Part shown: one piece after another, positions 36,121 through 49,389 of the stretch
Position numbering within the stretch: position 1 is the stretch's first letter
Layout of the letters: every line of letters starts with the position of its first letter
Assembly: GCA_026874595.1 (NCBI GenBank)
Contig: CM049322.1
Span: 51,489,386 to 51,553,385 of the forward strand
DNA length: 64,000 nt
DNA from: Sipunculus nudus
Lineage: Eukaryota > Annelida > Sipuncula > Golfingiida > Sipunculidae
Direction: 5' to 3'
Notes under the pieces: model-generated
Told to the model about the DNA's origin: nothing
The model's input: only the letters and a program-made list of their open reading frames with translations
The model's database searches: none
Program-made: the position numbers and the translations under genes

Positions 36121-37445
36121 TAATATTGTATATATTTTTTTCTATTAGCACTGATGATTAAATTCCCACAGCATGTACACAAAAGGGTGTATTTTTTTGT
36201 ATACAGAAGTATGAAGGCAATAGATGAAAAATTGGTAGCTTTTTATTCAAATTTTAGAAGATTATATCATAGACAAATGTATTGTTTACAACTGTTGCAG
36301 TCAGTGGTGTAGGCCCAGCCCACCTGGCTTATTATCTTCGCTTCACTCGGGTTGACGTCTGCTCCCCCCCCCCCTTCTTCGTTGGGAAAAAGAATATCAA
36401 ATAGTGTTATGACATAGACTTTTTTGTTAGCGACTTATACAACTAACTTCTGGTCAACAAAAATCATGAAGGAAAACAATGGAAACAAATATAAAACAAA
36501 AATATAGGAGGTCAAATGTTTAAAACTTCTAACAAGCGACCCTGTCTGCGGTCATTCCTCGATGTTAGATACATTTTTTTTTCATAAAAATGAATCCCAA
36601 AGGGGTTTTTTTGTGAAGGTAACCGCACTTTTTTTATTTATGTCTTATCAAATTCTTAATCTAAGTATGTATATCTACAGAATTCCCTTTCGGTTTGGGA
36701 TAACGTGACAGACTGGTAGCACTCGCTTCCTATCATATTATTTTTGTATCCTTGTGTCATCCAGGCCCAGGGTCTTGGGTGTGTAATTACCCCCATTGCT
36801 GGATAATAAAATCTCACCGCCTCGGCTGAGATACAAATTCACGACCTCCTGAGTCCTGATCTCTATCCCTTATTCACAGAAGCAGGCTGAATCAAGAGGT
36901 TATCCTTCCATTACGACAGAGAACTCAGACATAACAAAATGTAAAACTATTATGTGTTCGGTGATATACAAAACCCTATTATGATTGCGTCCAGAGAAAA
37001 AAAAAACAAATAACCCAATCATATTCTGCAGCGTTTAAAGCGGCCTACATGTGATTCAGACATGTTACCTAAAATGTAATAACATGCAATATACTGGATT
37101 AGTGTCAAAATATGGTATCTGCTAATATTTGGTCTCAAACGGTTTGCTAAACACTGGGCAAGGGGGGGGGGGTGCATAGGACGTGATCTGCGGCGCAAAC
37201 CAAACAGGTCACCCGTGCTGCACACTGTCCTAAATCAGGAATTTTTTAATACATGTTAATTTAGATCAGATGAACCAGATATTTATGTAAGAAATACAGA
37301 CGTGCATTATAAAATGCATACACGTTTTAAAAAGTAAAAGAAAGTATATGATCATAACTGCAAATATACACACAAAATTTGTAGAGAAAATCAATTTAAG
37401 TATACTAACCTGAGTAGTATGGTTTTTAAGAAACGTCCGGTGTCA
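36121..37445. repeat. Segmental duplication, copy B part 1
   Basis: Aligns with 29240-29815 but is longer because it contains extra sequence, including a minus-strand SINE-like segment at about 36700-36890 (B-box region, then tctcagccgaggcggtgaga on the minus strand) and a short C run near 36365. It ends inside the counterpart of the candidate exon at 29778-29867. Confidence 0.7.
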
Positions 37446-38021
37446 CTTTAAGTTTACAGGTACAGGTAAAAATCTAGCTGTACAAATAATAATCTAGAAG
37501 AGACCATGTTGTGGCATTATGATTTTTTTTTATGATTTTATCTTAAAAGTAATTTTCTTTTAAATTCAAATTAAACATTTTAATAAGTATCCTTAATTTT
37601 ACATGGAATAAGCCAAATTAAATATAGATAATGATGCAAATTATTCTAAATTAATTTTTTTCTGATTTTTTAATATAAGTTAATAAAATTTTTAACTTAA
37701 AAAAATAATGTGATGAAAAATAGGATCTGATGCAAATATCTATTCATTATTCTTCTAGCAAAATGGATATGCTGAAAAAGAAGTATAAATAAAATTCATT
37801 TTTTTCTGACTCAGCATAAGATGAAATAATCAACTCTGTTTGTCTGTCTGTCTGTCTACCTGTAAATATTCTATATTCGTAAGTCAAATGGATGCCTCTT
37901 TCTCTTGCTCAAAGATTTAATATTTTTTTCTATCACAATCAAACTCAGATGAACTCATTATTAAACATTCAGACACAAGCCCTGAATTCCCAATAATGGT
38001 AGCTGTGCATATTTGGTCTGG

Positions 38022-38084
38022 CCTAAACCCCGATCGGGATCTGGTCTAGACCAGGACTGGACCAAATCCCGATCGAGGTTTAGG
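38022..38084. repeat. 63-bp near-perfect hairpin
   Basis: The arms cctaaaccccgatcgggat and atcccgatcgaggtttagg pair almost fully, and inside them ggtctagacc and ccaggactggacc pair further. Related tcccgactgggtcg words follow to 38110. Function unknown; it may be a transposon end or a small foldback repeat. Confidence 0.75.
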
Positions 38085-38218
38085 CGGGACCTAATCCCGA
38101 CTGGGTCGCCGATTGTTCCAGATTGGGATATATATATATATATATATTGTTTTATACAATTAATGGTTATTCATAGGTGATATCTGTATTTGCATAACAC
38201 AAAAAAAACTCAAAATAC

Positions 38219-38297
<79 letters not shown>

Positions 38298-38454
38298 CGA
38301 AGACAAATTCCTCATGGGAAAATGTTGAACCAATTCGAGATTCGAACTGATATTGATGGGACACACGTCCAGCGCTCAAACTGCTTCGCTAGAAAAGCAA
38401 GCTTCACTAGATAGACAGTTTGGTCTGCTTTCTTGTCACCGCGTAATAATATTT

Positions 38455-38517
<63 letters not shown>

Positions 38518-40556
38518 GTTAAATATACAAATTAAAGCAATATCAATGTATACATCACATAATTAAATGAGCTAGACTAATAAAGTTATTAACAAGGGAC
38601 CCATGGGTCACTGTGCTCAGCTGAAGTTATCCTTGAAGCTAAAAATCTAAAATAATATCAAATCGAGATAAAGTGTAAGAGGAAGAGGTAATAAAGGCCA
38701 TGGTTGGTTTATATGATTGGTTTGTATTGATGAGCAGGAAAATGTTGCAAATAATATTTTGTGACCTGACCATGTGTTTCCTAATGTTGAAACTGAAGTA
38801 TGTGAGCAGTTTATGAACAAATGATCTGTACTACTACCATAATCATTAGTTGGCTTATTGATTAACTGATGACATTTCAGTAGTTTACACCTTTTTTCAA
38901 TTGAATCTATATTTATAATATATATTATCAAATATATGTATAATTTTTTTTATTCTATGAAATGTATAAAGTTGCAATATAACTCATGTTCCCAGTCCAC
39001 AAATGAAAGGACTTGGTGGTGGTTAGAGGGGGGGTGATAGAATGGTGGGAGTTACAACATATCTGTATTATTATAGTGTATATACATAGAATATTTCACT
39101 TCATTCAAAAATGCTTACAGGATAAAAAAGTTCATTCATAATTATTCAATATTTGAAAAAGGCCAAACAAACTGGTAGACAAACAAAGATGATAATATAT
39201 GAAGTTTCAATTATTTCTTAATTTATTTATTATTTCATTTTTTTTTTAAAGTTTAACATCTGCAATAATACACAACTGAATATATTATTTGCTTTTAAAT
39301 TTCTGACATGATAGCTTAATTCCAAACAAATACAGCATATGAAAGTTAATTCAAACAGTGCTTATAGGAAAAATTTCATAATTAATATATATTTAATGAT
39401 AACAGAGAGATGATAGGCAGAGCTGATCACTTTATGTTCCGTTCTCCTAAGGCAAGAATATGCTTCAATAGGATCTAATCCTATTATTTTTTTAATTAAA
39501 TCAATTTTACACATTTGCAAAAAAACTAATGTCCTAGTGCACAGGTGCACAGAAATCAATGGCACAGAGGGGGAGGGGGGAGACTGGTGGGATTAACAAC
39601 ACTTCTGCATATATACATACAGGGCAGACAAAGCCTGATCTCCAGTTCTGCTGGGGCAGGAAAATAATGTACAAATGTTGGTATAACTTCCTAAATTTTT
39701 TTATTATAAATTTATATTTCTATACATTATTAATATTACATATATATCTGAATATAAAAATTGATTCATAATTCTAAATTGCATCATCATAAATTTTAAT
39801 CTTGTCAGATAACACCAGATCAAGCATACAAATGTTTATTTATTTTTTACCACAAAAAACAACTATTATCTAAAAATAATACTTTATTCAGATTTCACAA
39901 TTTTAAATTGTGCCTTCATAAATCCATAATGTGCTTCATATTTTATAAAGTTAAGCATACTGATGGGTTTAATTATATTTGTTAAAATCATTTAAAGAAA
40001 AATGATTTCTTTAAAAATGATACATCAACATCTTCTAGATTACACCTTGAATTACTTTTTCATGAAAAGTTTTTGTATATTGGAGTGGAAATAGCATTGC
40101 TATTGGACAAACAAATACAATTACAATTTTCTGAGAGGGTTGGTTGGGGGGGGGGTGATATGAGAATAACTGTACAAATTAAATACTTTCCTGATTTTTT
40201 ACAAAATGTATTATGTTTGGGCCCATAAGCTTTTTAAATTATATAATACAGACCTAATTTCTAGCACGTATGTAGAATCTATATAGAGGAATATTTTTGG
40301 TAAATATGAGGAAAAACAGATGAGTGGTTTTGATAATAAGCAGTCCTCAAGTGTGAAAATGGGTTTTTAATAAATAAATGAGGTTTTTCCTTAATTTCTC
40401 AAAGGAACGAACCTGCAAAGACCCAGTTTTCGGCTTGGTAGGAGATCTTTGGGATATCTAACATTATGCAGAATTTTGGATTTCTAGGTTATATGGTTTC
40501 AAGACGTGCCACATCTAAGGACTGACGGACGGACGTGGGATAGTGGATCACGACAT

Positions 40557-40590
40557 AGCTCAGATGACTTATAGTCAACTGAGCTAAAAA
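40557..40590. repeat. Terminal hairpin agctcag...ctgagct with A-run
   Basis: Reads agctcagatgacttatagtc then aactgagctaaaaaa, preceded by gactgacggacggacg. The same end occurs at 50744 and 51463, in reverse at 41655 and (degraded) 42498, and degraded at 11709. Confidence 0.65.
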
Positions 40591-42050
40591 ACCCAAATAA
40601 TCAGTTTACTGAAATTACAATAATCAGTGTTTTGATGATTTATTATTCATGATAATTATGATGCATATATTGCTGATATTTATATTGATGATATCAAGTG
40701 ACTTAATTGTGTACATTTACAAGATTCTTACAGTGTTACAGTGCATTGTAGCAGGCTTTACTTGTGATAAATAAATTTACAGAATTTGAAATGTAGTCAT
40801 ACATTTACTTAAAAAAATGAATTAAATAATTTTCCTAATTTTCCTCAGTAATTGAAACTTACATGATATTCTTGGACAAGCAAACAGAAAATATATAAAT
40901 TTAGTCTCCTCTGAAAGTGACAATACAACTCCACATGGTTAAAGGTTTACCAAGCATAAATCATAATTATTGTAGTATCTGATTTAAAATGACTTACTGA
41001 TTTAAATCAATCTTTTTAGGAATAATCACTCCTTATTTTTTTATATTTTTATTAATTTAGCAGCTTTGACAGTGCATATCAATTAATAAAAGAGTAACTG
41101 AGGGTATTTAAAGTAATCAATAATTATAATATGAATATTTTTGGTGAATTGAATCCTATTGTAAATATAAAGGAAAAGAGTGACAATTTTTAATTCAGGT
41201 GGATCATGTATGAGCTATAAGGCTGTAAACCCGTTTTTATCGAACTGCTCATACCCTATGCATGACCTAACAATGACCTCATAACAACCTCTAATAATAA
41301 CCATAATAATAACCTCTAATACACTGTTACAAATGTTAGATTGAGCCTTATAATTCAGTCAATCCATTACTTGCTGATTTACAAATTTTCAAATTTAAGA
41401 CATGGTAATCCAATGCAATATTCTTTTACTAATAGGAGCAATTATCATGCCTGTCTTTGATGTACATTATCTGTCAGACGATCTGACTTTTCAAGCCTAA
41501 CATAAAACTCCCACCTGACTGCATGTTGCATTAAAGAGTTAAGGACCATTCCGGTGTAATTGTTAATTATGCTTTCATTTAAAATAAATATAATAATATT
41601 TAATTCAGGGTATTTTGAATTTGAGTCACAGAAAGAATTATATTTGATGATTTTAGCTCAGCTGACTAAAGTCATCTGAGCTATATATATAGTCATGGTC
41701 CTTTGTCCGTCAGACTCCATCTGTCCGTCCGGTGGTACACCCATTAACAGGGCAAGTTTTAAACCCATGTAACTTTTACGTCTCTAATGTTGTGCACAAT
41801 TGTTGTTTAAGGTATTAATTAGGTTTCTTGTGGAAAACCCCTTAAATATGTAACCTTTTGCATTCTATTCTAAATTCAAATGGTTAAAATCCAAAACTAT
41901 TCTATATACTAAAGCATATTAGGATAGCTTATAAGATATACAAAATATATAATTCCATCAGTTTTTTTTTTCTAAAGTTTTCAGTCATTCCATTCTGGTT
42001 GCTCCTAGCCTTTTCTCCAAAGTTTTCAGAATATAGATCAGTATGAACTA

Positions 42051-42487
42051 CTGTGGAAGTGGTTTTGTTAGTGGAGTTTTAATTTTTGCGCTTTTAGCGG
42101 GAGCTAGATTTGCGCTGAATTAAGAACACGTTTTATTTCATACAACCTAGACAATTTTAGACCCTCCTCCCAGCACTGAAGTATGACAGAGAGTCAGCCA
42201 CAATTGTTGTCAGCACTGTTTGTTATTAACACATAGCGGGCTGCTTCTACTTAATAATCACAGTTGTTGTTTGGCAACAACGTGCCTGGGTCAGTATCAT
42301 GGTATCATCAAACGTGATGTGGTAGGTTGTAATATAACCTATCTTTTATATAATCGTTTAAATATTGTAATAATATGATTAACATGAATTATCTCTACGT
42401 ACTGATTTGCGCTAACATTCGAAATGCACTAATGCCTTAGAAATGAAAAAGCGCGAAATTCAAACGCCAAATTAACCACTTCCACCG
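42051..42487. mobile_element. 437-bp MITE with TA target duplication
   Basis: The left end ctgtggaagtggttt and the right end, read in reverse, cggtggaagtggttaa form the inverted repeats; subterminal tttgcgc/gcgcgaaa words mirror each other. TA flanks both ends (42049-42050, 42488-42489), as in Tc1/mariner- or ISL2EU-type elements. It lies between two reversed hairpin ends. Confidence 0.7.
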
Positions 42488-44841
42488 TATTTATTTAAGC
42501 TGACTTTAAGTCATCTGAGTTTTAGTTATGATCCTTTGTCCATCGGTCAGCCGATATCAGTGTTGAAAGTGTTTAACCTATGAATCTGAAATTCAACATA
42601 CAATTAGATGTCCTACCAAACAAGAAACAAGGTCACAGTGACTTTGTTCCTTGGAGCAATTAATGAAAAACCCTTGTTTCCATTGTAATCTTCCACTTAC
42701 GAACTGTCTTGATTATTTTTTAAGTGGTCACTGGTTATCCGTTCTGGTCACTTCTGGCCACAGGGGCTATTAGGTCATTAGGCAGAGGTCATTAAGGGAA
42801 TTGGGTGATAACCTGTGACTGTTAGTGACCAGTTTGGCCACTGGGTATCACAGCAAATGACCAGCTGATTAGCTGTGGCTGTCAGTGAACAAAACTACCA
42901 CAGAATTTTCACCTGTGTCCAAAACGCTCTCATAGTGTAAAGATTTGATATATGGAGGGAATACACATCTCTACCCAAATATACGGTATGGATATTTCCA
43001 TTTACAAATGGTCCCGGTGCATATTAACAAAATGAAACAAATAATTCAACTAAGTGCAGGATATTAGGCATACATGTTTAAACTATAATTCATATGGTGA
43101 ATGATATACGTGTGCAAAAATTATTCTCGGGCCCAGACCCCTAACAGATTATAGGCCTTATCCTACGGACTACTAATGGAGACATGCAGATACGCGGATT
43201 ACGTTACATGATTAAGGAAAACCAGTTTAAAAGAAAAGTCATGTGACCTGTTTTAAAAATTAAGAGACTGAAATATCGACTCCAAGTGCATGGGATGGCT
43301 GGTATAATGTTCAGAGCCCTTTGTCCATTCCACTCTCATGCATCAGATGGATTGTCCTTGTCCATCAGCTTTTACGATGCACGAAACATCATAGAGCAGC
43401 CTGCTTTTATTTCGATACGAAATGCTTTCTTTTGTTTGTGGCGTCTTGAGGGGGAAGGCAAAGTTTTCTCATTTAGCACAATACTAATACTAAATAGAGC
43501 TTCCCTACCAAATATAAAAAATTAAAAAAAAACAGGCAACCACCTCGCTTCCCGAGATGGCAAGCTATACACCCTTTTTACCGTATATAAGCACCCGACG
43601 AAGATACCCGCACCTCCACACGTCAAACAAAAGACAGCCGTACCAGCGCCAGTAAACATTGAAAACTTAAAGCGACAATAGCTCTGTCAGGTAATAAAAC
43701 TACAGAGAGAGAAAAAACACACCATCAAGTATCACTGTATCATCTAGTACGACCGACAATTGTACCAGTACAGATCACATTTGTAATTTGTACTGGTGAA
43801 AATCAAAATTGCTAACTACACAGGTACAACTGGCAATCGTACCAATACAAGTGGCAATTGGGATCTGTACCGGATCGATTGGCAATTGCACTAAGGGGGT
43901 CGATGTCATAATTCAGTGTCTGACAAACATATGAGGTGGCCAGCTTAAATTGAAATAAATGTCAACATTAGCATTAGTATGATTACCATTTGTACCATGA
44001 CACACACAGGCACCCTCACACACGCGCACACACACACATATATATAAACTTAAACCGTAGTAAGGCGCACATTTTACAGATAGAGCATACGGGAAAGGAC
44101 CGACGTATCAGCTACCTGCATGGTACCTTAATGATACCTTGCTGTAAGAAATGTCCCAAAACAAAGCATTCATGTAGGAATATTTCATATTTTTCAATGC
44201 CCCAGCCTAATAGAAACTATGGTCTATAATTTATCCCTATATAATATATTGTGCTTACATGTGTTAGTTGTGCCAAGTATGGGTCGTAAAACTTGTTTCA
44301 CATAATTAATTCAAAGGTGTTTCAACTCTTTTGTTATATCCAAAGCGCGCACTGAGGGTTTGAGGGATCTCATGCATTTGAGATCAATATAAGCAGCCAA
44401 TTCAGTCTATTGCACATGCGCAGATTAGCTGTTACAAAAAAGAAGTCTAGAGGTATCAGGTATATCGATGTATTCCGTCAGAGCCTGTATATAGGATGAC
44501 TGATTTTATGAAGTTTGTATTGATCTTGTTGATAAAAATCTATCAATAGTGAACAATATTTATGCAACCTGTGTAACCCGTATAGTGCGAGGCCATCCCA
44601 TTTACTATGTGTTTTTACGTTGCATATTTACCAAAGTACTAAAGAGCTTTTTAAACCGGCTTCAGTGGACAAGGAGTAGAGCAAAGTGACTCAAAGCGGT
44701 GAGATTTTTCAAGGTCGGCCCAACCCAGGGTGAGCGCTCTTCAGGCATAACGGGAAGTCTGTGCCTCACAGCTGTGTATCACTTATAAACGAGTGCGTCT
44801 AGTGATAGTTACTTTGTGTTAAGACCCAGTAACGGGATTGA

Positions 44842-45117
44842 TTACACACCCAGGTGCTGCAGACACCGGGCCTGGGTGACACCAGGAAATTGAATAAAAT
44901 TACAGGAGATGAGTTCTAACACCTTATCAAGTAGTTGTCCCAAACCGAAACTCTGCAGATGTAGATACTTAGCTAAAGAACTAAATAGGTCGTCATTAAA
45001 AAAGGGGACGGTTGAATCCACCAAACAATTAAAAATTAAAAGAGCTGTTTTGAGGACAATTTGGTTAATACCCCCGCCAACAAAAGGAGGGCTGGAGTAT
45101 TGAAATATGTGTATCAT
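44842..45117 (-). other. Open stretch of 91 codons, unrecognised
   Basis: Minus strand, with a leucine-rich helical-looking part (LAKYLHLQSFGLGQLLDKVL). It is present only in copy B. No start context or splice support; it may belong to an inserted repeat. Confidence 0.2.
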
Positions 45118-45749
45118 GTAACTTGAGAGCTACAGGAATATCTAACTCACAATTTAACTTCATAGATATGCCTTTAATATCACAGCATATTGCCCATCAG
45201 ATACTTAAATATATTTATTTACATTTAAAACTGAAGAAAGATATGAGTGTGAATAAGAAACCTCGGAGTGAATAAACTGTTTTAAAATAACGGTATATGC
45301 TCATTTTATACGCTTATGGTATATCTCCGGTTAAAACTTTTTGCAGTGCCATCTGGTACAACAGGTCTGATTTAAAGAGCATGAGTGTTTCTCCGATGTT
45401 TTTATGATGATGGATTCATCAGCATAAAACGTATAATAGAAACATTGGAAACGTGTTTTGTATCTTTTTTATAATATATTCATCTTAAACATAGATCTAG
45501 AGGTCAAATACTCGGGTTCTCTCTGTGAATGAAGGTTTTAAAGTGCCTTACACATTTTCTTCTCTTAAGGTAAATTATGAATATTCAGGAGTAATGGATT
45601 TGCGGGTATAAATATCATTAGAAGAAGTCAATTAATTGTTGATGGATTAATTTACATGCAAATGGTAAGTATATGGTAAAATTGTTCTCTCATCGTTCTC
45701 TCATTAAATTAAATATATTATATGTAACAGACGTGTATAACACCCAAAA

Positions 45750-46500
45750 GTTTTATTGAATACATACAAAGAGCAGTAAATAAATTAGTGTGAATGCTTA
45801 AAAAGCAAAGGGGAAATATTACACTGCAGTTAGCCGATATATAGTAAAGGTGGTCAAAATCCGCCAGATGTTAAATTAATGATAAAAGCATGTTCCATGT
45901 ATAAAATGACTTATTCATGAACAATGAACACCATGGACTAAGTTTGTAACAAAACATCTGGAAATAATTAGGGGTGTTGCGGATTTTTTTTGTAAATATA
46001 AATCCAAGTTAAAACCAACGTTCTATAAAAAGTTCTTTATGTCATGGGCTCATGTGTAAAAAGTTACTCCTAAATGCACAACTGAAGTTATATCTCAGGC
46101 ATTATGGAATCAGAAATTGTTGAATATTGGAAACAAATTTGAATAACAAACTATCTTCATTAGGCACAAATTTTCGAAGACCTGACGAAAATAGATGGAT
46201 CTTTTACAAAGGACGATAATTTGAATTTCCTCTATTATCTTTACAGACATTACAATTTCAGTCAGTCGTCAGCTGTATACCTAGGAAGTAGTATGCCATA
46301 CTTGATTATTAACATTTAGACAATAACGTTACTTACGTAAATAACGTATTTATCAAGAAACCACCATATGATATCACACTGTTATGTTCAAAAGTTATCT
46401 GTAACAAATGCATAGATGACATAATTACTATGATAAATAAAGAATAAATGCATATTTGGATACATATATTCAGAAAAAAGCTATATATTGTATCTCACCG
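45750..46500 (+). pseudogene. Decayed L1-like RT fragment, copy B
   Basis: Counterpart of 32540-33290; near 45848 the sequence aaaggtggtcaaaatccgcc continues into a recognisable D-V-K-L-M-I-K-A stretch. More eroded than the copy in block A. Confidence 0.65.
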
Positions 46501-46944
46501 GACGATACACCTAGGAATTCCAGCATAAAATCTTAGATAATGATTTACCTGTCAAAGCTCAGCTGTTAAAATGGAATTGATAGGAAGTGGCAGATGCAAT
46601 TATTGTTTCTTTATATAAAGAAACGGTAATCTACCTATTTGATCGAATTTACCAAGAACTTATCTTTTTAAATATTTGATTGGCGGAAACATGTTGATAT
46701 TCACGTCAAATGAAATCATTTTGGGGTATGGGCTGTTGCTGGCAACAGTGGAATCAGTTAATGTACCATGTGATCTATCCTGATTGATATTTATGTTTAA
46801 TATTGTTATTAGGAAACTGAATAGCAGATAGAATCTGGTATATGAGATACAGGTATCTGCAAATTTTTCTCAGTCATGCTATTGCTTCTAAAATGTACAT
46901 GATTGTTGTTTGTTGATCCATGTAAAGGTGTTGTTATAGTTGTG

Positions 46945-47006
<62 letters not shown>

Positions 47007-47719
47007 CCATTATACAACCGTTTAAAAAAATGTGGTCAGATGACAGAAACGCCTTTCGGGAGAAGGCATATTCATTTTATTAAATTTTTTACATATTTGC
47101 GATACATGTAATTGATCAGAGAAGCCAGGATGTCAAGTCATGCATATGCTAACATTTGATCTAGTCATGTAAAGAAACGATATTCTGATGCAAAATAAAT
47201 CCTACTAAGCCTTTTTTATATTATCACCATTACAATGTGCGCACGCCACATTCAAAGTAAACTGCATACATCCGCGACAGCGATCGGAGTAGACCTTAAC
47301 CGGTTTGTTATTAGTTTCCAATGGTGACGTGCATGACGCGAATAATATTTACTTTTTTGCTAGCTGACGGTGTCGGGTTTCAAAATTATGTGTGAGAGCA
47401 CAAAATTAGTTTCAAGCCTTTGTTCCTCCCATGACAACGTAAACATAATATGACATTTTTATTAATCAAACCATTTCACAGAAATGTTCTTTCACCATGC
47501 CCCAGGTCATTATTTTGTTGGTACCTGATTCTTCAGCCAAACCCTTCATGCTTAATGGACATTGTGACAGAAAGTCTTCTCTGTGGCATTTCATTCTGTG
47601 TCAAGGCCAAAGCTTGCTCTCGGGCACTTGACGCACAGTTTTAGGGGTGTCACTTCGAATGTAAAAAACAATGAAAATTTCTTTCATATACCTTATCTAA
47701 AGTGTGGATGATCTTTTAA

Positions 47720-47824
<105 letters not shown>

Positions 47825-48140
47825 CTTACACTGACACTGTTTTCATCTTCTTTTATAAGTCAATTGCTTTCTGGATCTTGTCTCCAAACCTGCAACCATT
47901 TCCTTGCCTTTTTCGTCACCACACGCGGCACGACTGTTAATGGTCTGTCATGCTGCATTTTTGCCCAGATGCAGCAGAGCGCGATGGTTATACGATGGTT
48001 ATGGTAAATGTTGTCCTATTCCAGCATTAGAAGCCACACCAAGTAAAACCAGTTATTTCATAGTCCGGATCAGCCCTAAATAGCTCACGTAAGGCCACAA
48101 AAAAAGGTATGGTATTTTATTTTCTGTATGTTTCGATAAA

Positions 48141-49389
48141 TATCATATGATCAGGAAAAAGCATGTAAATAACACATTTATTTGCTTAACACTACATAAA
48201 TTGTATTATTTATCTTCTTGAAAGATAACAATCAAAATGAAAATGTTTGATGCTGGGGTTAAAATTGACGCGGGCGGTGCTTTAGAACCATATCTTTTAT
48301 TTTTTTTTTGCCTAAAATACATGAAATCGGTATGACCGCACGGAAAATGAGCTGGAACTCCAGTAACAAATACGTCTGTGTTAATTCAAAGGCATTAATT
48401 CACACGTATGTAATTAAACGCAGGGGCGGAATCGGTGTGGAATCGGACCCTGGAAATTTCATTGAAAGCAAACCAAATATAATACAACTGACCAGCTGGA
48501 ATCAATATTTCGTCCTTATCATCGGCCGATCGATATACATATGTTGTTTATTCGCCATCGAGAATATTCTTGGTGTCCGTCCCTGATTAAACGATTAATT
48601 GGTATACTCTATACTCAGGCACCAATTTGTCTGAAACGTCATATGTTTGGGAATTCCAGCTTACCAGGGAACTTTTATGGGGATTTACTGCGTAAGACAA
48701 AATTGTGTTGTTTGTTTGTTATATCCACAGTTCCCCAAAATCCACAATAAAGTATAACGTACAGGGAGTTTGTTTGTTATATGTTATATATTATCATGAT
48801 TCGATATAACTTAGGGAGATGATTGTTTGGGAACACATCAATAGGCTTAATATTATAGATGAAAGGTCTATGACAGGGGTTGTTGACGTATTTAAAAGTG
48901 GGGGCAAATTCTGCAAGTGTAATAAGCTTGAGGGAGCGATAGCACCCGAAAGGGGGAAGGAATGGGAGGGGATATCCCCCTAACACGGTTTAGAAAATTT
49001 TGGAAAAATAAACATAAAATATGCATTTTCATTGAGGTATTTTGACCAATTTCCTACTTTTAATCACAGGCTGCAAAACACAAAAAAATATCAAATATTA
49101 TATATTGAATTAATAGAATTATGTGTGCAAAATAGATATTTATACCCTATATAGTAGGTCCTCTTCAAATCTTAATAAAAAATTACTTGGATTTTAATCA
49201 TGCTCTAAGGCGTGCATGGTATGACGCACGAAACAAATACAGGCGTACTGAGAGGCAAAGGATACACCATTTTTAAACTTACATGAAGTTTAAGTTGTAA
49301 TTATAAAATAAATATTTCCATGAACAAGTAATTTACAGAAATCTTAGCTGTTTTTAGTCATATATATAATTACACATTGAACAATACAA
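48141..49389. other. Non-coding interval
   Basis: AT-rich; open stretches at 48308-48586 and 48541-48750 have no recognised motif. Nothing else seen. Confidence 0.45.

Larger units (their letters stand above)
37446..42940. other. 5.5 kb of sequence splitting copy B; repeats, no gene
   Basis: Absent from copy A at the matching place (29816-29889). It contains a 63-bp hairpin (38022-38084), (CA)n(TA)n at 38220-38294 and (TA)n at about 38457-38513, a repeat shared with 8975 (at 38592), hairpin ends with ACGG words at 40525-40590 and, reversed, at 41651-41740 and 42495-42545, and a MITE at 42051-42487. No terminal repeat or target duplication enclosing the whole block was found, so it probably grew by several insertions. 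Confidence 0.5.
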
